Positions 52,196 to 64,000 of a stretch of DNA of 64,000 bases are shown in pieces; position 1 is the first letter of the stretch, and the number at the start of each line of letters is the position of its first letter. The DNA is taken from NCBI GenBank assembly GCA_000309865.1, contig AMGN01000006.1, positions 1-64,000 of the forward strand. The letters run 5' to 3'. The position numbers and the translations under genes were made by a program. The stretch is from Methanobacterium sp. Maddingley MBC34 (lineage in GTDB: Archaea > Methanobacteriota > Methanobacteria > Methanobacteriales > Methanobacteriaceae). Under the pieces are notes generated by a model. It was not told the origin of the DNA and did not search any database. It saw only the letters and a program-made list of their open reading frames with translations.

Positions 52196-53962
52196 ATGAA
52201 AACAAGAATCGATGAATATTTACACTTTGAAATTATTTATTTTTGGTGGAATGGTATCATTAAACATTCTGAAGAAAAAAATTTGAGGGAAAAGGCCGAG
52301 AAATTGTTAAACCAGAAAATTAAAGGCTTTGATATTCCGGAGGATATTAGTGACCTAATCCATGAACTTCAGGTTCACCAGATTGAACTGGAAATGCAGA
52401 ATGACGAGTTAAGAAAATCCCAACTGAAACTTCAAACTTCACAAGATAAGTATTTTGAGCTTTATAATTTCGCACCAACCAGTTATTTCACTTTAGATGA
52501 AAATGAGATCATAAAGGATGTTAATTTGGCAACTGTCGCCTTACTAGGGGTGGAAAAAATTAATCTAATAAACAATGCTTTCATTACTTTTATCGCCCCT
52601 GAATCACGTAACAAATTTTTCCAACTGGTTAAAAGTGTTAAAGACAATAAAGATAGGAAAAAATGCGAATTGAATCTCTTAAAGAATAAAAAACTGATCC
52701 CGATTATCGCAGGAATTAAATATCTTCCGGATGAGATGGGAGGATTTAAATCACTTTTAATAACTGTTGTTGATATTACTGAAATTAAAAAAGCAGAAAT
52801 TAAACTAAAAGCGACTTTAGAGAATCTTGAGGATCAGGTTAAAGAACGTAACAAAGAACTGTTATTAGCTAATAATTATAACCGTAATCTGATTGAAACA
52901 TCATTAGATCCATTGGTAACAATAGGGCAAGATGGTACCATTACAGATGTGAATATAGCTACGGAAAAAGTAACTGGTTATAAACGTGAGGAACTGATAG
53001 GTACTGATTTCGCAGATTACTTTACCAATCCCCAAGATGCTAAGGATGGATATCAACAAGTTTTCCAGAAAGGGGTGGTGAAGGATTATCCATTGGATAT
53101 CAAAAATAAGGATGGTAGTTTAACTCCAGTTTTATATAATGCTTCAGTATACAAGGATGAGATTGGTGAAGTTATTGGAGTTTTTGCTGCTGCCCGTGAC
53201 ATCACCGAACAAAAAAAAGCAGAAAAAAAGCTCATGGAATACTGGGAAAGTCTGGAAGAACAGGTTAAACAACTCACAGAAGAACTTGCAAAATCTAATG
53301 CTGATCTAAAACAATTCGCCTACATAGCTTCCCATGATCTAAGAGAACCTTTGAGAATGATAACTACTTTTTTACAATTATTGGAGCGTCGTTATGGAGA
53401 TCAGTTAGATGATGATGCCCAGGAATTCATAGGTTTTGCTGTGGATGGAGCTAAACGTTTGGATAAAATGATCATGGATTTATTGGAATATTCAAGTGTA
53501 GTCAACCAAGAATTAATCTTCAATGACATAAATTTTGAAGAAGTCCTAAATGAGGTTATTTTGAACCTTAACGTTGTAATTAGTGAGAATAATGCCATTA
53601 TAACCTATGAAAACTTACCGGTGATGAGAGCTGATGAGAATCTGATGATCTTGTTATTCCAGAATCTTATCTCTAACGCTATCAAGTATCGCAGCAATGA
53701 AAACCCTAAAATTATTGTTTCTGCTTTTAAAGAAGGGGATCATCATGTTTTTCTTGTTAAAGATAATGGAATAGGTATTGATCCTAAACATTTGAACCAT
53801 ATTTTCACCATTTTCAAGAGATTACACGCCCATAATGAGTATGAAGGGTCTGGGATTGGTCTTTCTATTGTCCATAGGATTGTTCATCAACATGGTGGCG
53901 AAATATGGGTAGAATCCGAACCAGAAAAAGGCAGTACATTCAAATTTACCATAAGAAATTAG
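52196..53962 (+). CDS. PAS-PAS HisKA histidine kinase
   Basis: A 588-residue soluble sensor kinase. N-terminal helical region to about 90 contains IHELQVHQIELEMQNDELRKSQ, PAS domains at about 90-210 and 225-350, coiled coil, then HisKA with FAYIASHDLREPLRM (His380) and HATPase with QNLISNAIKYRS, KDNGIGIDPKHL and GSGIGLSIVHRIVHQHGG. It belongs to the phytochrome-like/EPLRM class, unlike the HisKA_2 proteins at 13493 and 48051. The start is uncertain: ATG at 52196 or TTG at 52187; the first 25 residues are aromatic and unlike the family. Confidence 0.85.
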   Translation: MKTRIDEYLHFEIIYFWWNGIIKHSEEKNLREKAEKLLNQKIKGFDIPEDISDLIHELQVHQIELEMQNDELRKSQLKLQTSQDKYFELYNFAPTSYFTLDENEIIKDVNLATVALLGVEKINLINNAFITFIAPESRNKFFQLVKSVKDNKDRKKCELNLLKNKKLIPIIAGIKYLPDEMGGFKSLLITVVDITEIKKAEIKLKATLENLEDQVKERNKELLLANNYNRNLIETSLDPLVTIGQDGTITDVNIATEKVTGYKREELIGTDFADYFTNPQDAKDGYQQVFQKGVVKDYPLDIKNKDGSLTPVLYNASVYKDEIGEVIGVFAAARDITEQKKAEKKLMEYWESLEEQVKQLTEELAKSNADLKQFAYIASHDLREPLRMITTFLQLLERRYGDQLDDDAQEFIGFAVDGAKRLDKMIMDLLEYSSVVNQELIFNDINFEEVLNEVILNLNVVISENNAIITYENLPVMRADENLMILLFQNLISNAIKYRSNENPKIIVSAFKEGDHHVFLVKDNGIGIDPKHLNHIFTIFKRLHAHNEYEGSGIGLSIVHRIVHQHGGEIWVESEPEKGSTFKFTIRN

Positions 53963-54152
53963 TGTTGATTCTAGTAATTGTCATTATTACATTCAACATA
54001 TGGAAATATTTCAATCAATTTTCAGGGTTTTAAAATTTTTATTTAATGTTTTTATAAGGAATCACTGAGCAAATATGAAGTTGAGTTAAATCGTTAAATT
54101 AAACAATAATTTATCTTTTACTTAGTCTAGAATATAGTGAATTTTATGTAAC

Positions 54153-54315
54153 GAAAAAACTCTTAAATAACTAACATCTATATATAAATCTTACAAATAA
54201 TCTATATATAAATTCAACATTAAAAAATTAGTTTTATTTCTTAAATTTATTATTAAACAAAATAAAGAATTTATCATGCCGTTATTAGAAAAAAAGGCGT
54301 AAAAATGTGATATAT
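54153..54315 (+). promoter_or_regulatory. AAA+ ATPase leader, duplicate of the kinase leader
   Basis: GAAAAAACTCTTAAATAAC (54153-54171), AAAAATTAGTTTTAT (54223-54237) and AATGTGATATAT (54304-54315) repeat the blocks of 51975-52117. Within it ATCTATATATAAAT occurs twice at a 24-bp period (54176-54189 and 54200-54213), which accounts for most of the extra length here. The TATA elements lie in that repeat. Confidence 0.55.
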
Positions 54316-55436
54316 TGAAACTCAACAACATAACTCCTGATCCAATTGTATCTGAAAAAAAGACCTCCACTGGTCTGGAAGAAATCCGGAAAGAAACCAA
54401 GATGGTGGTACTTCAATCCATTGGTTACCCCTTCCTGTGCAACCTGGTGGAGAATCCTAAGATCGAAATATTCGACAATGAACTTTTCGAACTATACGCC
54501 CGAGAGCAATGGGTAGGTTACACAGTAAAGGAAGGATCATTCCTTTTTGACCAGAAATTACTCCCCGATTTTGCTTTTAAGGTAATCAAAGCCCACCCAG
54601 ATGACTCCAGGATAACCCAAAACACTTCCATACTCTTAATGGAAGTGGAAGAGGTTCGTGAGATTAAAAAGATTGAAAGCAACCTTAAAATGAGTGATGT
54701 TATTGGCCAGGAACGGGCCAAGACCAAGTGTAAGATCATAACCAAATACTTGCAGGAACCAGAAACCTTCCAGGAATGGGCGCCTAAGAACGTTCTGTTC
54801 CATGGTACTCCTGGTACTGGTAAGACCATGCTGGCCAAATCACTATCCCACGAACTTCAAGTTCCCCTTTTCCTGGTTAAAGCCACCAGCCTCATAGGAG
54901 AACACGTGGGTGATGGAGCCCGCCAGATACACGACCTTTTCGATGCCGCATCATCCTGTGGGCCTGCAGTTATCTTCATCGATGAAATAGACGCCATTGG
55001 CCTCGACCGTAAATACCAGTCCCTTAGGGGTGACGTTTCCGAAGTGGTTAACGCTTTATTAACTGAACTGGACGGCATTAACCCCAACTTAGGTGTGGTC
55101 ACCATTGGTGCTACCAACAATCCTCAATTACTTGATTATGCCCTAAGAAGCAGGTTCGAAGAGGAAATTGAATTTACCCTCCCTGATGAGAATGAAAGAA
55201 GAGAGATCCTGGAACTGTACATAAAATCAATGCCTTTACCAGTTGACACCGACTCGAAGAAACTGGCCAGTCTTTCCAAGGGGATGTCTGGTAGAGACAT
55301 CAAAGAACGTCTGCTTAAGGTGGCACTGCACAAGGCAATATCTGAGGACCAAGATAGTGTGACTTGGGAAAACTTCCAGTACGCACTGAAACACCATGAA
55401 AAAGAGAAAAACGAACCTAAGAACATGTTTGCCTGA
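54315..55436 (+). CDS. AAA+ ATPase of the Cdc48/PAN-like class with a unique N-domain
   Basis: A 373-residue single AAA module. N-domain 1-130 has no recognised fold (contains NLVENPKIEIFDNELFELYAREQWVGYTV). AAA core: DVIGQERAKTKCKIITKYLQEP, Walker A GTPGTGKT (164-171), Walker B AVIFIDEIDAIG, sensor-1 VVTIGATNNPQLLD, arginine finger region ALRSRFEEEIEF, then the small helical lid GMSGRDIKERLLKVALHKA. It probably forms a hexamer that remodels proteins. Start is TTG behind GTGAT; an ATG at codon 30 is the alternative. Codon choice is richer in C/G-ending codons than in the two kinases before it. Confidence 0.85.
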   Translation: MKLNNITPDPIVSEKKTSTGLEEIRKETKMVVLQSIGYPFLCNLVENPKIEIFDNELFELYAREQWVGYTVKEGSFLFDQKLLPDFAFKVIKAHPDDSRITQNTSILLMEVEEVREIKKIESNLKMSDVIGQERAKTKCKIITKYLQEPETFQEWAPKNVLFHGTPGTGKTMLAKSLSHELQVPLFLVKATSLIGEHVGDGARQIHDLFDAASSCGPAVIFIDEIDAIGLDRKYQSLRGDVSEVVNALLTELDGINPNLGVVTIGATNNPQLLDYALRSRFEEEIEFTLPDENERREILELYIKSMPLPVDTDSKKLASLSKGMSGRDIKERLLKVALHKAISEDQDSVTWENFQYALKHHEKEKNEPKNMFA

Positions 55437-55890
55437 TCATACGTATTTAACGGGGGATTTATTTTAATCCCTTATTTCAATTCTTTTTTTCAGATGTTTT
55501 TATTTTGAGTCTCTTAAATCTTTCATTCCAAATCCTTTTATTTCAAACCCTTTTATTAAATCCTTTATTTTAGATTCTTTTATTTCAAAATTATTGTTTA
55601 ATTATTCTTATTTTTAACTAAATGCCTGTTTTTGAACGTTTTAAACAGAAATATCATATTAATATCCTTTATATGGATTATAAAATTCAGATATATTTTA
55701 GTATGGTCTCAAGATAATAATTCTAATATTTAGTTACAAATAACGAGATTGCTAAGACAATTATTGTGAGAAACAGTTTATATAAGTTTAAATCAAATAT
55801 CATTAATCAAATTCATTATCTACTAAGATATCCCTAATTTTTTTCATATGGCAATTTTTAAGGAGTTTTTAGGGGATGTAGGTGTGTTCT
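55437..55890. other. T-rich intergenic with degenerate repeats
   Basis: No gene seen. Around 55505-55600, TTTTATTTCAAA and AATCCTTTTATT motifs recur imperfectly; the T runs look like a terminator region. A promoter for the DUF4013 gene lies further right, with TAGGTG as its ribosome site. Confidence 0.4.
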
Positions 55891-56667
55891 ATGAAATTAA
55901 AGTCCATTGTAAAAGATTCAACACGTTACGCGGTATCAGATTGGCGTAATTTTCTAGTATTAGGGGTAATATTATTTTTAACGGATCACCTAATTGAATT
56001 AGATAATTTTTCAACATTTGATGGTACATTTAGTAGTTTAATAATTATCGGTTTAATAATTATTGTTCTTCTCTTCTTGTCTTTTTTGGAGATAGGATAT
56101 GGTTTCCGTATAGTGGAGGAAACAGTACAGGGATCAACCCTGCCTCCCAGTTTCCACCATCCCTTAAACCTATTCACGCATGGGGTCAAAGAAAGTGTGA
56201 TTTTAATTGTTTACTTTATCCTTCCTGTGATCCTGTTTATTTTGGGGTTGGCTTGGCTTGTAGAAATGACTAACCTTGATTTTGGGCCACTGAACCTTTC
56301 TTTAACTATACTCATTGCAGCAATTTTCTTCCTTTGTTTCAATATCACGATGCAGGGAGCAATTTTGACCATGGCTCACCATGAAGGGAGCCTCCGATGG
56401 GGCTTTAACCTGCCTCATGTCTTTAGAAAAATACGCAGGGTGGGTATTGGAAACATGCTTTTGGTCTCCTTGATCACTATAGCCGTGCTTATTATTGTTA
56501 GAAGTGTACTCTTTGACACCCTTCACGGAATTCCTTTTCTGGGTTCTACAGTGGGGGATGTTATTGCTACAGTACTGGTTGCTCCTTTTTTAATGATATT
56601 TACCACACGTTTACTGGGTTTGATTGATTTACCAGATTATAAGTTACCTGATAAGGAAATTAAATGA
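55891..56667 (+). CDS. DUF4013-like integral membrane protein
   Basis: A 258-residue polytopic protein starting MKLKSIVKDSTRYAVSDWRNFLVLGV, with about six hydrophobic segments (about 20-36, 45-68, 100-125, 130-158, 190-210, 225-245) and loop GYGFRIVEETVQGSTLPPSFHHP. That loop and the opening fit DUF4013, widespread in Methanobacteriales, function unknown. ATG at 55891 follows TAGGTG; GTG at 55882 is the alternative. Single transcript. Confidence 0.7.
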   Translation: MKLKSIVKDSTRYAVSDWRNFLVLGVILFLTDHLIELDNFSTFDGTFSSLIIIGLIIIVLLFLSFLEIGYGFRIVEETVQGSTLPPSFHHPLNLFTHGVKESVILIVYFILPVILFILGLAWLVEMTNLDFGPLNLSLTILIAAIFFLCFNITMQGAILTMAHHEGSLRWGFNLPHVFRKIRRVGIGNMLLVSLITIAVLIIVRSVLFDTLHGIPFLGSTVGDVIATVLVAPFLMIFTTRLLGLIDLPDYKLPDKEIK

Positions 56668-57025
56668 TTAATATCATTATTTTTTTTAAAAGTCAAAGTA
56701 CAAAACTTTTTTTTATTTCATTATTTTGCGAATATAAAAGTAATTTTACGAATCTACAATATTTGGTAAGAGTATGTTGCTTAGGTTGATTTGATACAAT
56801 CAAAAACTGACAAACATCATTCAGTTAAGAAATAGTATTGATTAAATGATAGGTTTAATTACTTACTCTAATCTGAATCATGGTATTGTGGATTAAATTC
56901 ATGGAGATTTTGGGAGAGTTATTTAATTGATTTTGTGAAATTTTCCATTAAGATAACTTTAATTCAAGTTTTTTAATCAAAATTAGAGGTAATTACTCGA
57001 GGGTATGAAAATTAATTTAAAACAT
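56668..57025. other. Intergenic between convergent genes
   Basis: No gene or clear structure. T runs at 56678-56716 could end the DUF4013 transcript; the opposite end flanks the hemA stop. Confidence 0.4.
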
Positions 57026-58225
57026 TTAGCAGCGAGTTTCATCCTTAAAAATATACTTTGCAGCTTCTAAAACAGCTTTATCATCATTTTCTGCTGCTTC
57101 TTTTAAATTATGAATTATATCATAAAAAACACGATCAACAACCACTTTGGTAAGGTCATCTACCACTTTTTCCTTACCGTTCATGTCTCCCAGCATGCGA
57201 AGTGCCTTTTTGGTTTCTCTTTGTCTGATTACTTCCGCCTGGGATCTGATATTTCCAATAATGGGTTTAACTTCCAGATGCCGCAGGGATGTTTCCAAAA
57301 GCTGTAACTCTTCAGCAATGATCTTTTCAGCTTCACATGCCTCGCGTTCCCTCATTTTCCTGTTTTTATCGGCAATATCCCGGAGATCATCTATGTTGTA
57401 GAGTCTCACTCCCAGCTGAGCCACATCCTCCTCAATGTCCCTTGGATTGGCAATGTCCACAATCACCATTTTCTTCAGGTTTTCAGGAGGGACAGATGCT
57501 TTCACCTTATCTCGAGTAAGTATCGGGTGAGGAGCTCCGGTTGCACATATGATCACATCTGCATCATACATGGACTCAGCCAGACGGTCAAAATGAATTG
57601 CACTTCCCTCTAGTTCCTTAGCAAGACACACTGCCCGGTCATAGGTACGGTTAGCCACCACAATGGCCTTGAGATGCTTTTCCACCAGGGCTTTAGCCAC
57701 CAGGGTTCCCATCTTACCTGCCCCAATAACCAGCACTTTTTTACACTTAAGATTTCCAAGAACGGATTCTGCAAGATTCACTGCCGCAGAACCTATGGAA
57801 ACTGAGCCTTGATTTATACGTGTTTTTTTGCGCACAGCCTGCCCTACATGTATTGCTTTGGTGAATACAGTTCCTAAAACCTGACCGCTACAACCAGTTT
57901 TGACACTCGATTTATAGGCATCCCTTAACTGGCCCAATATCTGATCCTCGCCAATGATCATGGATTCCAGTCCACATGAAAGTTTTAAAACGTGTTCAAG
58001 GGCTTTTTCATCCTTTTCAACAACCAGGCCGTTCCAGTGGTAATCCAGAGGGCATTCATCCATGACCAAATAAATTTCGGCACGGTTGCATGTTTTTATC
58101 TGGATAAACTCCTGCACCTGGTGTTCTTGTTGTATTTTTGCGAATATTTCATCCATCCTACTGGTGGATTCCTCTATTTTACTGATATCCGCGGTTTTAT
58201 GGTCGATCCGGATGTTAAGAATCAC
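57026..58225 (-). CDS. hemA: Glutamyl-tRNA reductase
   Basis: A 399-residue HemA making glutamate-1-semialdehyde from Glu-tRNA(Glu) with NADPH, the first step of tetrapyrrole synthesis. Catalytic Cys in IKTCNRAEIYLVMDE (about residue 46), GLESMIIGEDQILGQLRDAY, NRTYDRAVCLAKEL after the Rossmann loop VIGAGKMGTLVAKAL, and CATGAPHPIL. The GTG start is well supported by AGGAGGGT seven bases upstream. It closes the atwA-marker 9-precorrin dehydrogenase-hemA row and supplies siroheme, cobamide and F430 precursors. Confidence 0.95.
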   Translation of the reverse strand: MILNIRIDHKTADISKIEESTSRMDEIFAKIQQEHQVQEFIQIKTCNRAEIYLVMDECPLDYHWNGLVVEKDEKALEHVLKLSCGLESMIIGEDQILGQLRDAYKSSVKTGCSGQVLGTVFTKAIHVGQAVRKKTRINQGSVSIGSAAVNLAESVLGNLKCKKVLVIGAGKMGTLVAKALVEKHLKAIVVANRTYDRAVCLAKELEGSAIHFDRLAESMYDADVIICATGAPHPILTRDKVKASVPPENLKKMVIVDIANPRDIEEDVAQLGVRLYNIDDLRDIADKNRKMREREACEAEKIIAEELQLLETSLRHLEVKPIIGNIRSQAEVIRQRETKKALRMLGDMNGKEKVVDDLTKVVVDRVFYDIIHNLKEAAENDDKAVLEAAKYIFKDETRC

Positions 58226-58384
58226 TCTGACCCTCCTGAAACTGGAAAATGTGTCATTTCTCCTTTCAGTTTTTTATTGATAATTTTTGAGATATATTAT
58301 TTGAATTATTAATATTATTATTTAATTTTGTATTAATGCTGGTCAACATTAACCTTCAATTGTAGCTATGAATTATTTTATGTA

Positions 58385-59005
58385 TCAAACTTGGGTTTCC
58401 AGAAGTAAGGTAACGTAAGCCTGGGCTTCTTCCAGTTCACCTTTATCTAAAAGTTCATTAATCTTCTTGTCATTTAATATTTGGTATAAATAATCACGAC
58501 GGGTTTTCTGACCTTTCACTTTTTCTTTCAGTAACTGGCGGGTGAAATGTTGCAGTTCCATCTTTAAGATGTCTTCTTCTTGAATCACAGCCTGAATACG
58601 TTTTCGCAACTCTTTGGCCATCAGTGGACTTTTTCCCTGGGTGAATATGGAAAACTGCACATCTTTAATAAAAAAAGATGATGGAACAATGAGGTTACCT
58701 TCTTCGGGATGGTCAGCACGGTTAATGAGTTTATTTTTAGCCAGATGAGCCACTTCCTGGTTTAACTGGGGATCACCACTGGCCACCACCACCAGGTCTG
58801 CCCAGTTAACCCATTCTGGAAGTTCTTTGTGCGGTTTATAGATGGCTCCCACTTCTTTCAGTTCATCTGAAGGATGTCCTGCAGTGATTATTACATTAGC
58901 ACCTGATTTAAGGAAACGGAGTGCTCTTCTCTGGCCAACTTCTCCTGATCCCACAACCAGAACGTTTTTATCCTGCATCTCCAGGTAGAGGGGAGTCCAT
59001 CCCAT
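58385..59005 (-). CDS. Precorrin-2 dehydrogenase / sirohydrochlorin ferrochelatase-type protein
   Basis: A 206-residue CysG N-terminal / Met8p homologue: PLYLEMQDKNVLVVGSGEVGQRRALRFLKSGANVIITAG (in parts, NAD Rossmann fold), then LINRADHPEEGNLIVPSSFFIKDVQFSIFTQGKSPLMAKELRKRIQ in the middle and a C-terminal helical dimer part. It oxidises precorrin-2 to sirohydrochlorin, the branch compound for siroheme and for F430. AGGAGTG precedes the ATG. It lies 16 bp after the marker 9 gene and 159 bp before hemA. Confidence 0.9.
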   Translation of the reverse strand: MGWTPLYLEMQDKNVLVVGSGEVGQRRALRFLKSGANVIITAGHPSDELKEVGAIYKPHKELPEWVNWADLVVVASGDPQLNQEVAHLAKNKLINRADHPEEGNLIVPSSFFIKDVQFSIFTQGKSPLMAKELRKRIQAVIQEEDILKMELQHFTRQLLKEKVKGQKTRRDYLYQILNDKKINELLDKGELEEAQAYVTLLLETQV

Positions 59006-59021
59006 GGTAACACTCCTGGGT

Positions 59022-59498
<477 letters not shown>

Positions 59499-59499
59499 C

Positions 59500-61095
<1,596 letters not shown>

Positions 61096-61234
61096 TTAAC
61101 CACCTTTTTACATAATAATTAAATTAAATTAGTAATTTATCTATGAGCCGTATGTTCTTTTATTTTTTTGATCCATTGTTTTTAATTTATATGATTTCAT
61201 ATTAAAAATGTTATATGTAAAAAAATATTCACTG

Positions 61235-61978
61235 CTATATTCGGGCTAGATCGAAGGGCAATGTTCCTCCAATGGCGGCCCGGGCAATTGATATTCCATC
61301 AGCACCAGCAGCCAACATCTTTCTGGCAGATTCAACATCTCGGATTGAATTGTTGCCAATAATGAACATGGAAGTTTCATGGCGGATTAATTTGACCATA
61401 TCATAATCTGCAGAGTTAAAACCTGGCTTCATGGCATCAACATGCAGATAATCTGCACCTGCATGATCAATGGCCCTCACTGTTTTAAATTCATCAACAC
61501 CAGGAATATTGGCCCGTATCTTCACAGATACTTTACTCTTTGCCTTTTTCACCACTTCTCTGGTGAATTTTTCCAGATGAGATGGGTTTTCCAGGAGTGC
61601 CTGGCCACAGCCCAGTTGTGTTATTTCTGGTTGTCGGCAGTGGGCGTTGATCTCCACCACATCCACAGTTTGAAGCCTGGAAACTTCAATAATGGGATCG
61701 GGAGTAACGGCACGAAGATTAACAGAAACCATACCATTCCATAATTCCGGAACTTTAAGGAGAAGTGATTGTTCTTCCAGATGGGAGATTAACTCTCCGG
61801 GTTCTAAGTCAAACTCAGGTCTTCCACGGGCCAGGATTTCCTGCCCTGCACTAGCTGTGGATTGATCAGCGTTGTAACCTCCTAAGGTTACCATGTCAAA
61901 CCCAAGAGTTGAAATATCCCTGCAAAAAGCACCATCAGTGATGCCTGCCATGGGAGCTAGGACTTCAATAAATTCCAC
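61235..61978 (-). CDS. Dus/NifR3-related TIM-barrel flavoprotein (MJ0144-like)
   Basis: A 247-residue barrel: LAPMAGITDGAFCRDISTLGFDMVTLGGYNADQ, VEINAHCRQPEITQLGCGQALL, VSVKIRANIPGVD, DYLHVDAMKPGFNSADY, and IIGNNSIRDVESARKMLAAGADGISIARAAIGG. These parallel tRNA-dihydrouridine synthases (FMN, catalytic Cys in NAHCRQPE, C-terminal phosphate-binding loop), but it lacks the C-terminal tRNA domain, so the substrate is open. The start is a GTG with only an abutting GGAG; TATA-like sequence about 25 bp upstream suggests a leaderless mRNA. Confidence 0.8.
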   Translation of the reverse strand: MEFIEVLAPMAGITDGAFCRDISTLGFDMVTLGGYNADQSTASAGQEILARGRPEFDLEPGELISHLEEQSLLLKVPELWNGMVSVNLRAVTPDPIIEVSRLQTVDVVEINAHCRQPEITQLGCGQALLENPSHLEKFTREVVKKAKSKVSVKIRANIPGVDEFKTVRAIDHAGADYLHVDAMKPGFNSADYDMVKLIRHETSMFIIGNNSIRDVESARKMLAAGADGISIARAAIGGTLPFDLARI

Positions 61979-62198
61979 TCCATAATATATAATATTCTAT
62001 ATTATACTGTTAGATAATTACTATCAACTGAACCAGTTTTGATGATCCAAAGAGGTTTTAATAATCCAAAGAGGGATAATCAACACAAAGCTCATGAACT
62101 CCCAAGAGCTCATGAAATCTTTAAGTTGTAATTATAAGGAATAATTGGCAATAAAATCCATTAAAAAACTATTTTCATAAAATTTTTCAATGTAGGGG

Positions 62199-62945
<747 letters not shown>

Positions 62946-62950
62946 TTGTA

Positions 62951-63856
62951 TCATACATTTTCACCCAAAATACATCTGGCTAAATTTATCTTATCAGTGA
63001 CATTGGTCATGATGGTCTCTGTTATCATGACATCTGATATTAGTCTTTCTATTTCTTTCTGATGATCTCTATCTGCCAGGTCAATTATGAATTTGTCCAT
63101 GAAATCTTTATATATGTCAGCCACGCCCAGAGATGAAACTTCATGACCCATGGCTTGCATAAACTTAGCTGCAGGACCACTAACTGGTTTATTACCAATT
63201 ATTGGGGATACACCAACAACATAAGAATTTTTAAGAGCTTTTCTAACACCTTTGGCTGATATTATGGGTCCAATGGATGTTATGGGATTTGAAGGTCCAA
63301 TAACCACAGTATCGGAATTTTCGATTTTGTCTATTAAACCTGGGGCTGGATCAACCTTCTGGTAACTAATGTTATGTACTTCTGGTGTTCCCTTGTTTTC
63401 AATCAGGAACTGGTGAAATTCCATTTCACCTAAATCTGTATTTATGGTTATGTGGGATTGCTGGTTGCTCATGGGGATTATCCTGGGCTTAATTCCCAGT
63501 TCTCGTCTTTGGATATCTACAGCTTCGGAAAGGGAATGTTCTTTCATTAACAGGGTTTTCTGGATTTTCAGGGCCCGGTCACGATCTCCGATCTTGAGGG
63601 TTTCCGGACACCCGATTTCCTTTAACCGGTCATGGGTTATATAACTATCATTCTTAACTCCATACCAGGTGTCCTCATTGATGATCCCAGCCAGGGTGTA
63701 AAGTACGGTGTCTACATCAGGGGCCACGTAAACTCCTGAGAAATAGTCATTCTCCAAAGTGTTCACGATTACCGTAATATCTTCAGGATTTACCAGCTCC
63801 ACCATACCCTGCAGTAACTTGGGAGTGCCGGTTCCACCAGAAAGGACGCTTATCAT
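62951..63856 (-). CDS. cofD: 2-phospho-L-lactate transferase CofD
   Basis: A 301-residue enzyme joining activated 2-phospho-L-lactate (or phosphoenolpyruvyl form) to FO to give F420-0. Motifs: SVLSGGTGTPKLLQGM, TVIVNTLENDYFSGVYVAPDVDTVLYTLAG, IGDRDRALKIQKTLLM, IENSDTVVIGPSNPITSIGPII and SPIIGNKPVSGPAAKFMQAMG, all typical of CofD. ATG at 63856 begins MISVLSGGTG; a TTG three codons upstream is the alternative. It overlaps or nearly abuts arfA, whose product starts the pathway, so early and late F420 steps are coexpressed. Confidence 0.95.
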   Translation of the reverse strand: MISVLSGGTGTPKLLQGMVELVNPEDITVIVNTLENDYFSGVYVAPDVDTVLYTLAGIINEDTWYGVKNDSYITHDRLKEIGCPETLKIGDRDRALKIQKTLLMKEHSLSEAVDIQRRELGIKPRIIPMSNQQSHITINTDLGEMEFHQFLIENKGTPEVHNISYQKVDPAPGLIDKIENSDTVVIGPSNPITSIGPIISAKGVRKALKNSYVVGVSPIIGNKPVSGPAAKFMQAMGHEVSSLGVADIYKDFMDKFIIDLADRDHQKEIERLISDVMITETIMTNVTDKINLARCILGENV

Positions 63857-64000
63857 TTTTATCAACGTATCAAATAATTATCAGTATTAGAATATGTTTG
63901 ATTAAATTTATTCTATTGGATTTTAAGTAAAGAATTTATTATAAACTTTTTTCCATACTAATTCGTGTAATTTATTTAGTATAATTTATTAAAGGGCCTA
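63857..64000 (-). promoter_or_regulatory. cofD upstream region
   Basis: AT-rich sequence upstream of cofD. On the minus strand TTATAATAAATTC at about 63931-63943 is a TATA candidate. No gene seen before the window ends. Confidence 0.4.

Noticed and set aside
51975..54315. Repeated leader blocks as ends of a transposon
   Set aside because: No transposase, inverted ends or target duplication; the gene between is an ordinary kinase.

Overview
The window reads as a chromosomal segment of a hydrogenotrophic methanogen of the order Methanobacteriales, most like Methanobacterium. The call rests on gene content: AtwA (methyl-CoM reductase component A2), two methanogenesis-marker families, CofD and GTP cyclohydrolase III for F420, NrpR, MsvR, archaeal GatDE, AqpM, a three-gene VOR (vorC-vorB-vorA) and an ExoIII close to Mth212. 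The DNA is AT-rich, genes have GGAGG/GGTGAT ribosome sites, promoters have TATA boxes, and the one tRNA carries an archaeal-type intron. I saw no rRNA, CRISPR array, IS element or prophage, so this is core chromosome with lineage-specific inserts.

Layout. 0-7 kb: end of a ferredoxin gene behind a palindromic promoter, TrmO, the nitrogen repressor NrpR and its predicted target glnA, a lipoprotein, an E1-like adenylyltransferase and two tandem small membrane proteins. 7-17 kb: Cys-rich DUF2769-like protein, intron-containing tRNA(CAT), methanogenesis marker 8, CBS protein, ThiC, a two-gene thiol-redox operon (glutaredoxin plus ferredoxin:thioredoxin reductase fused to a rubredoxin-like knuckle), a winged-helix regulator behind a tandem operator, a receiver-PAS-kinase lacking its phosphoacceptor His, and DNA ligase. 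17-27 kb: AqpM and a cell-surface/glycan region (flippase-like protein, GT2, two paralogous GT-C-like membrane proteins around a PIG-L deacetylase, GlmM). 27-38 kb: flavoprotein, adenosine-specific kinase family protein, then a 2-oxoacid block: HTH-cupin regulator, AMP-forming acyl-CoA synthetase, VorCBA and a second two-subunit oxidoreductase. 38-45 kb: ExoIII, a second DUF2769-like protein, GatD-GatE, thioredoxin reductase, endonuclease IV-like protein. 44-48 kb: MsvR, Zn-ribbon, cupin and hybrid cluster protein, an oxidative/nitrosative stress cluster with palindromic promoter sites. 48-57 kb: two more multi-PAS kinases, a secreted anchored protein, an AAA+ ATPase and a DUF4013 membrane protein. 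57-64 kb: atwA - marker 9 - precorrin-2 dehydrogenase - hemA (MCR activation with tetrapyrrole/F430 supply), a Dus-like barrel, and cofD-arfA for F420.

Most interesting signals: (i) a NrpR operator (GGAA-N6-TTCC) between glnA TATA box and start, which also fixes a TTG start; (ii) palindromes at several promoters (ferredoxin, small membrane pair, winged-helix regulator, HTH-cupin, hcp), some sharing TTCGATATA-like half-sites; (iii) the Grx/FTR-rubredoxin fusion operon; (iv) a sensor kinase with HH replaced by NG; (v) homologous leader regions before a PAS kinase and an AAA+ ATPase; (vi) a Zn-ribbon gene with no standard start codon. Functions come from reading the sequences and from memory of the families; no database search was run.
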